Source of the DNA: Bacillota bacterium
GTDB lineage: Bacteria; Bacillota; Clostridia; Lachnospirales; Lachnospiraceae
Direction: 5' to 3'
Length of the DNA stretch: 6,951 bases
NCBI GenBank assembly: GCA_023387655.1
Contig: JAEWHR010000031.1
Span: forward strand, 1-6,951
In this document: in pieces, positions 6,214 through 6,951 of the stretch
How positions within the stretch are numbered: position 1 is the first letter of the stretch
Layout of the letters: the number at the start of each line of letters is the position of its first letter
Position numbers and translations under genes: made by a program
Notes under the pieces: model-generated
Database searches by the model: none
Told to the model about the DNA's origin: nothing
Seen by the model: only the letters and a program-made list of their open reading frames with translations

Positions 6214-6242
6214 TTGCATTTCCATCCGCTTTCCATTATACT
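6214..6242 (+). promoter_or_regulatory. Probable promoter of the GntR-family regulator gene
   Basis: TTGCAT (6214-6219) and TATACT (6237-6242) are separated by exactly 17 bases, and the -10 lies about 43 bases before the ATG at 6286. Each hexamer is near consensus (4 of 6 and 5 of 6). A TACCAT half-site at 6262-6267 lies just downstream of the expected start, in a position to allow repression. Confidence 0.55.
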
Positions 6243-6285
6243 TATTTATAGCTAATATTTGTACCATTTAGAAAGGAAGTTTCGC

Positions 6286-6951
6286 ATGTATCAGTATGAA
6301 AATCTGGGAGATAAGACTCTTACAGAACGTGTTTCCGATAATATCATTAGTTATATAGTAGATCACAAACTTAAGCCTGGTGACAAGCTTCCTAATGAAT
6401 TTCACCTTGCAGAAATTTTCTGCGTCGGGAGAAGCACCATACGAGAAGTAATTAAATCCTTGTCTTCCAAAGGTATACTTGAAGTTCGTAGAGGAGCTGG
6501 TACCTTTGTTTGCGAACGAAAAGAGCAAAATAACGATCCTCTCGGTCTATCCTTAATTTCAGACCGTTACAAACTAGCGTTAGATCTTCTTTCGGTACGT
6601 CTTATGATCGAGCCTGAAATAGCATCACAAGCTGCTGAAAATGCCACAAAAGAGGATATTGAAGCGCTTCGCATTCAGTGCGAACTGGTAGAGAAAAAAA
6701 TTAAAGATGGGGAAAACCACATCGAAGAAGATATCAAATACCACGCCTGTATTGCAAAATGTAGTAAAAATCTTGTAGTGGAAACTTTGGTTCCAATGAT
6801 TAATTCTTCCGTTGCCATATTCGGTAATATTACACATAGAAAATTACTTCCTGAGACGATTACAACCCATCGACAAGTATTTGAAGCAATTAGTAATCAC
6901 GACAGCTCTAGTGCCAAATACGCAATGACGATGCATCTTTTATACAACCGA
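6286..6951 (+). CDS. GntR-family transcriptional regulator, FadR/FCD type (3' end cut off)
   Basis: The ATG at 6286 is preceded by GAAAGGAAG with a 6-base spacer, and the frame stays open for 222 codons to the window edge with no stop. Residues 11-77 form a GntR winged helix: PGDKLPNE, then the recognition-helix region GRSTIREVIKSL, then the wing GILEVRRGAGTFV. The rest is an FCD ligand-binding domain, with RLMIEPEIASQAA at its start and candidate metal ligands Asp149, His153 (DIKYHACIA), His195 (TTHRQVFEAI) and His217 (MTMHL). All four FCD ligand positions appear present, so a metal and probably a carboxylate-type effector are expected. Family members are about 220-250 residues, so only the last few residues are probably missing. 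FCD regulators usually control sugar acid or organic acid catabolism genes nearby; those would lie to the right, outside the window. The effector is unknown. Confidence 0.93.
   Translation, partial: MYQYENLGDKTLTERVSDNIISYIVDHKLKPGDKLPNEFHLAEIFCVGRSTIREVIKSLSSKGILEVRRGAGTFVCERKEQNNDPLGLSLISDRYKLALDLLSVRLMIEPEIASQAAENATKEDIEALRIQCELVEKKIKDGENHIEEDIKYHACIAKCSKNLVVETLVPMINSSVAIFGNITHRKLLPETITTHRQVFEAISNHDSSSAKYAMTMHLLYNR

Noticed and set aside
6268..6837. Two minus-strand open frames inside the regulator gene
   Set aside because: They are antisense to the GntR-FCD frame, whose motifs are unmistakable; neither has an RBS or a known motif.
1..6951. A multi-gene novel system, mobile element, CRISPR array or defence island
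   Set aside because: All complete genes belong to well-known chromosomal families, each is separately spaced with its own signals, and no transposase, integrase, repeat array or terminal repeats are visible.

Overview
The window looks like an ordinary stretch of chromosome from a low-GC, strictly fermentative Firmicute, most likely Clostridia and perhaps Lachnospiraceae. The grounds are AT-rich DNA (intergenic parts especially so), strong AGGAGG-type ribosome binding sites, near-consensus sigma-A promoters, and the style of the four recognisable proteins. The genus cannot be settled from the sequence alone.

Layout from left to right. At 1-26 is the start of a leftward gene cut by the window edge. 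A 495-bp AT-rich gap follows, holding that gene's probable promoter and a hairpin terminator for the next gene. At 522-2966 (minus) is a complete glycogen/maltodextrin phosphorylase (glgP). A 364-bp gap then holds its long leader, two candidate promoters and two dyads. At 3331-4416 (minus) is a complete cytoplasmic alpha/beta hydrolase of the dienelactone hydrolase-like type, with an intact Ser-Asp-His triad and unknown substrate. Another 366-bp gap holds its promoter, a foldable leader and a strong terminator for the gene upstream. At 4783-6108 (minus) is a complete DUF21-CBS-CBS-CorC_HlyC membrane protein of the CNNM/CorC ion-transport family. At 6286-6951 (plus), diverging from it, is a FadR/FCD-type GntR regulator that runs off the right edge with no stop codon.

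The leftward genes are separated by gaps of more than 350 bp, each with its own candidate promoter. They therefore look like independent transcription units rather than one operon. GlgP releases glucose-1-phosphate from stored or imported alpha-glucan. The CorC-like protein probably handles divalent cation export or homeostasis. The GntR protein probably controls itself and genes beyond the right edge. I see no sign that these proteins form one system.

I found no mobile element, CRISPR array, tRNA, rRNA, prophage or defence module. The parts worth a second look are non-coding: a short element shared in opposite orientation by the glgP terminator loop and the hydrolase leader, a 23-bp palindrome over the corC-like promoter, repeated TACCAT half-sites in the divergent region, and the long leader of glgP.
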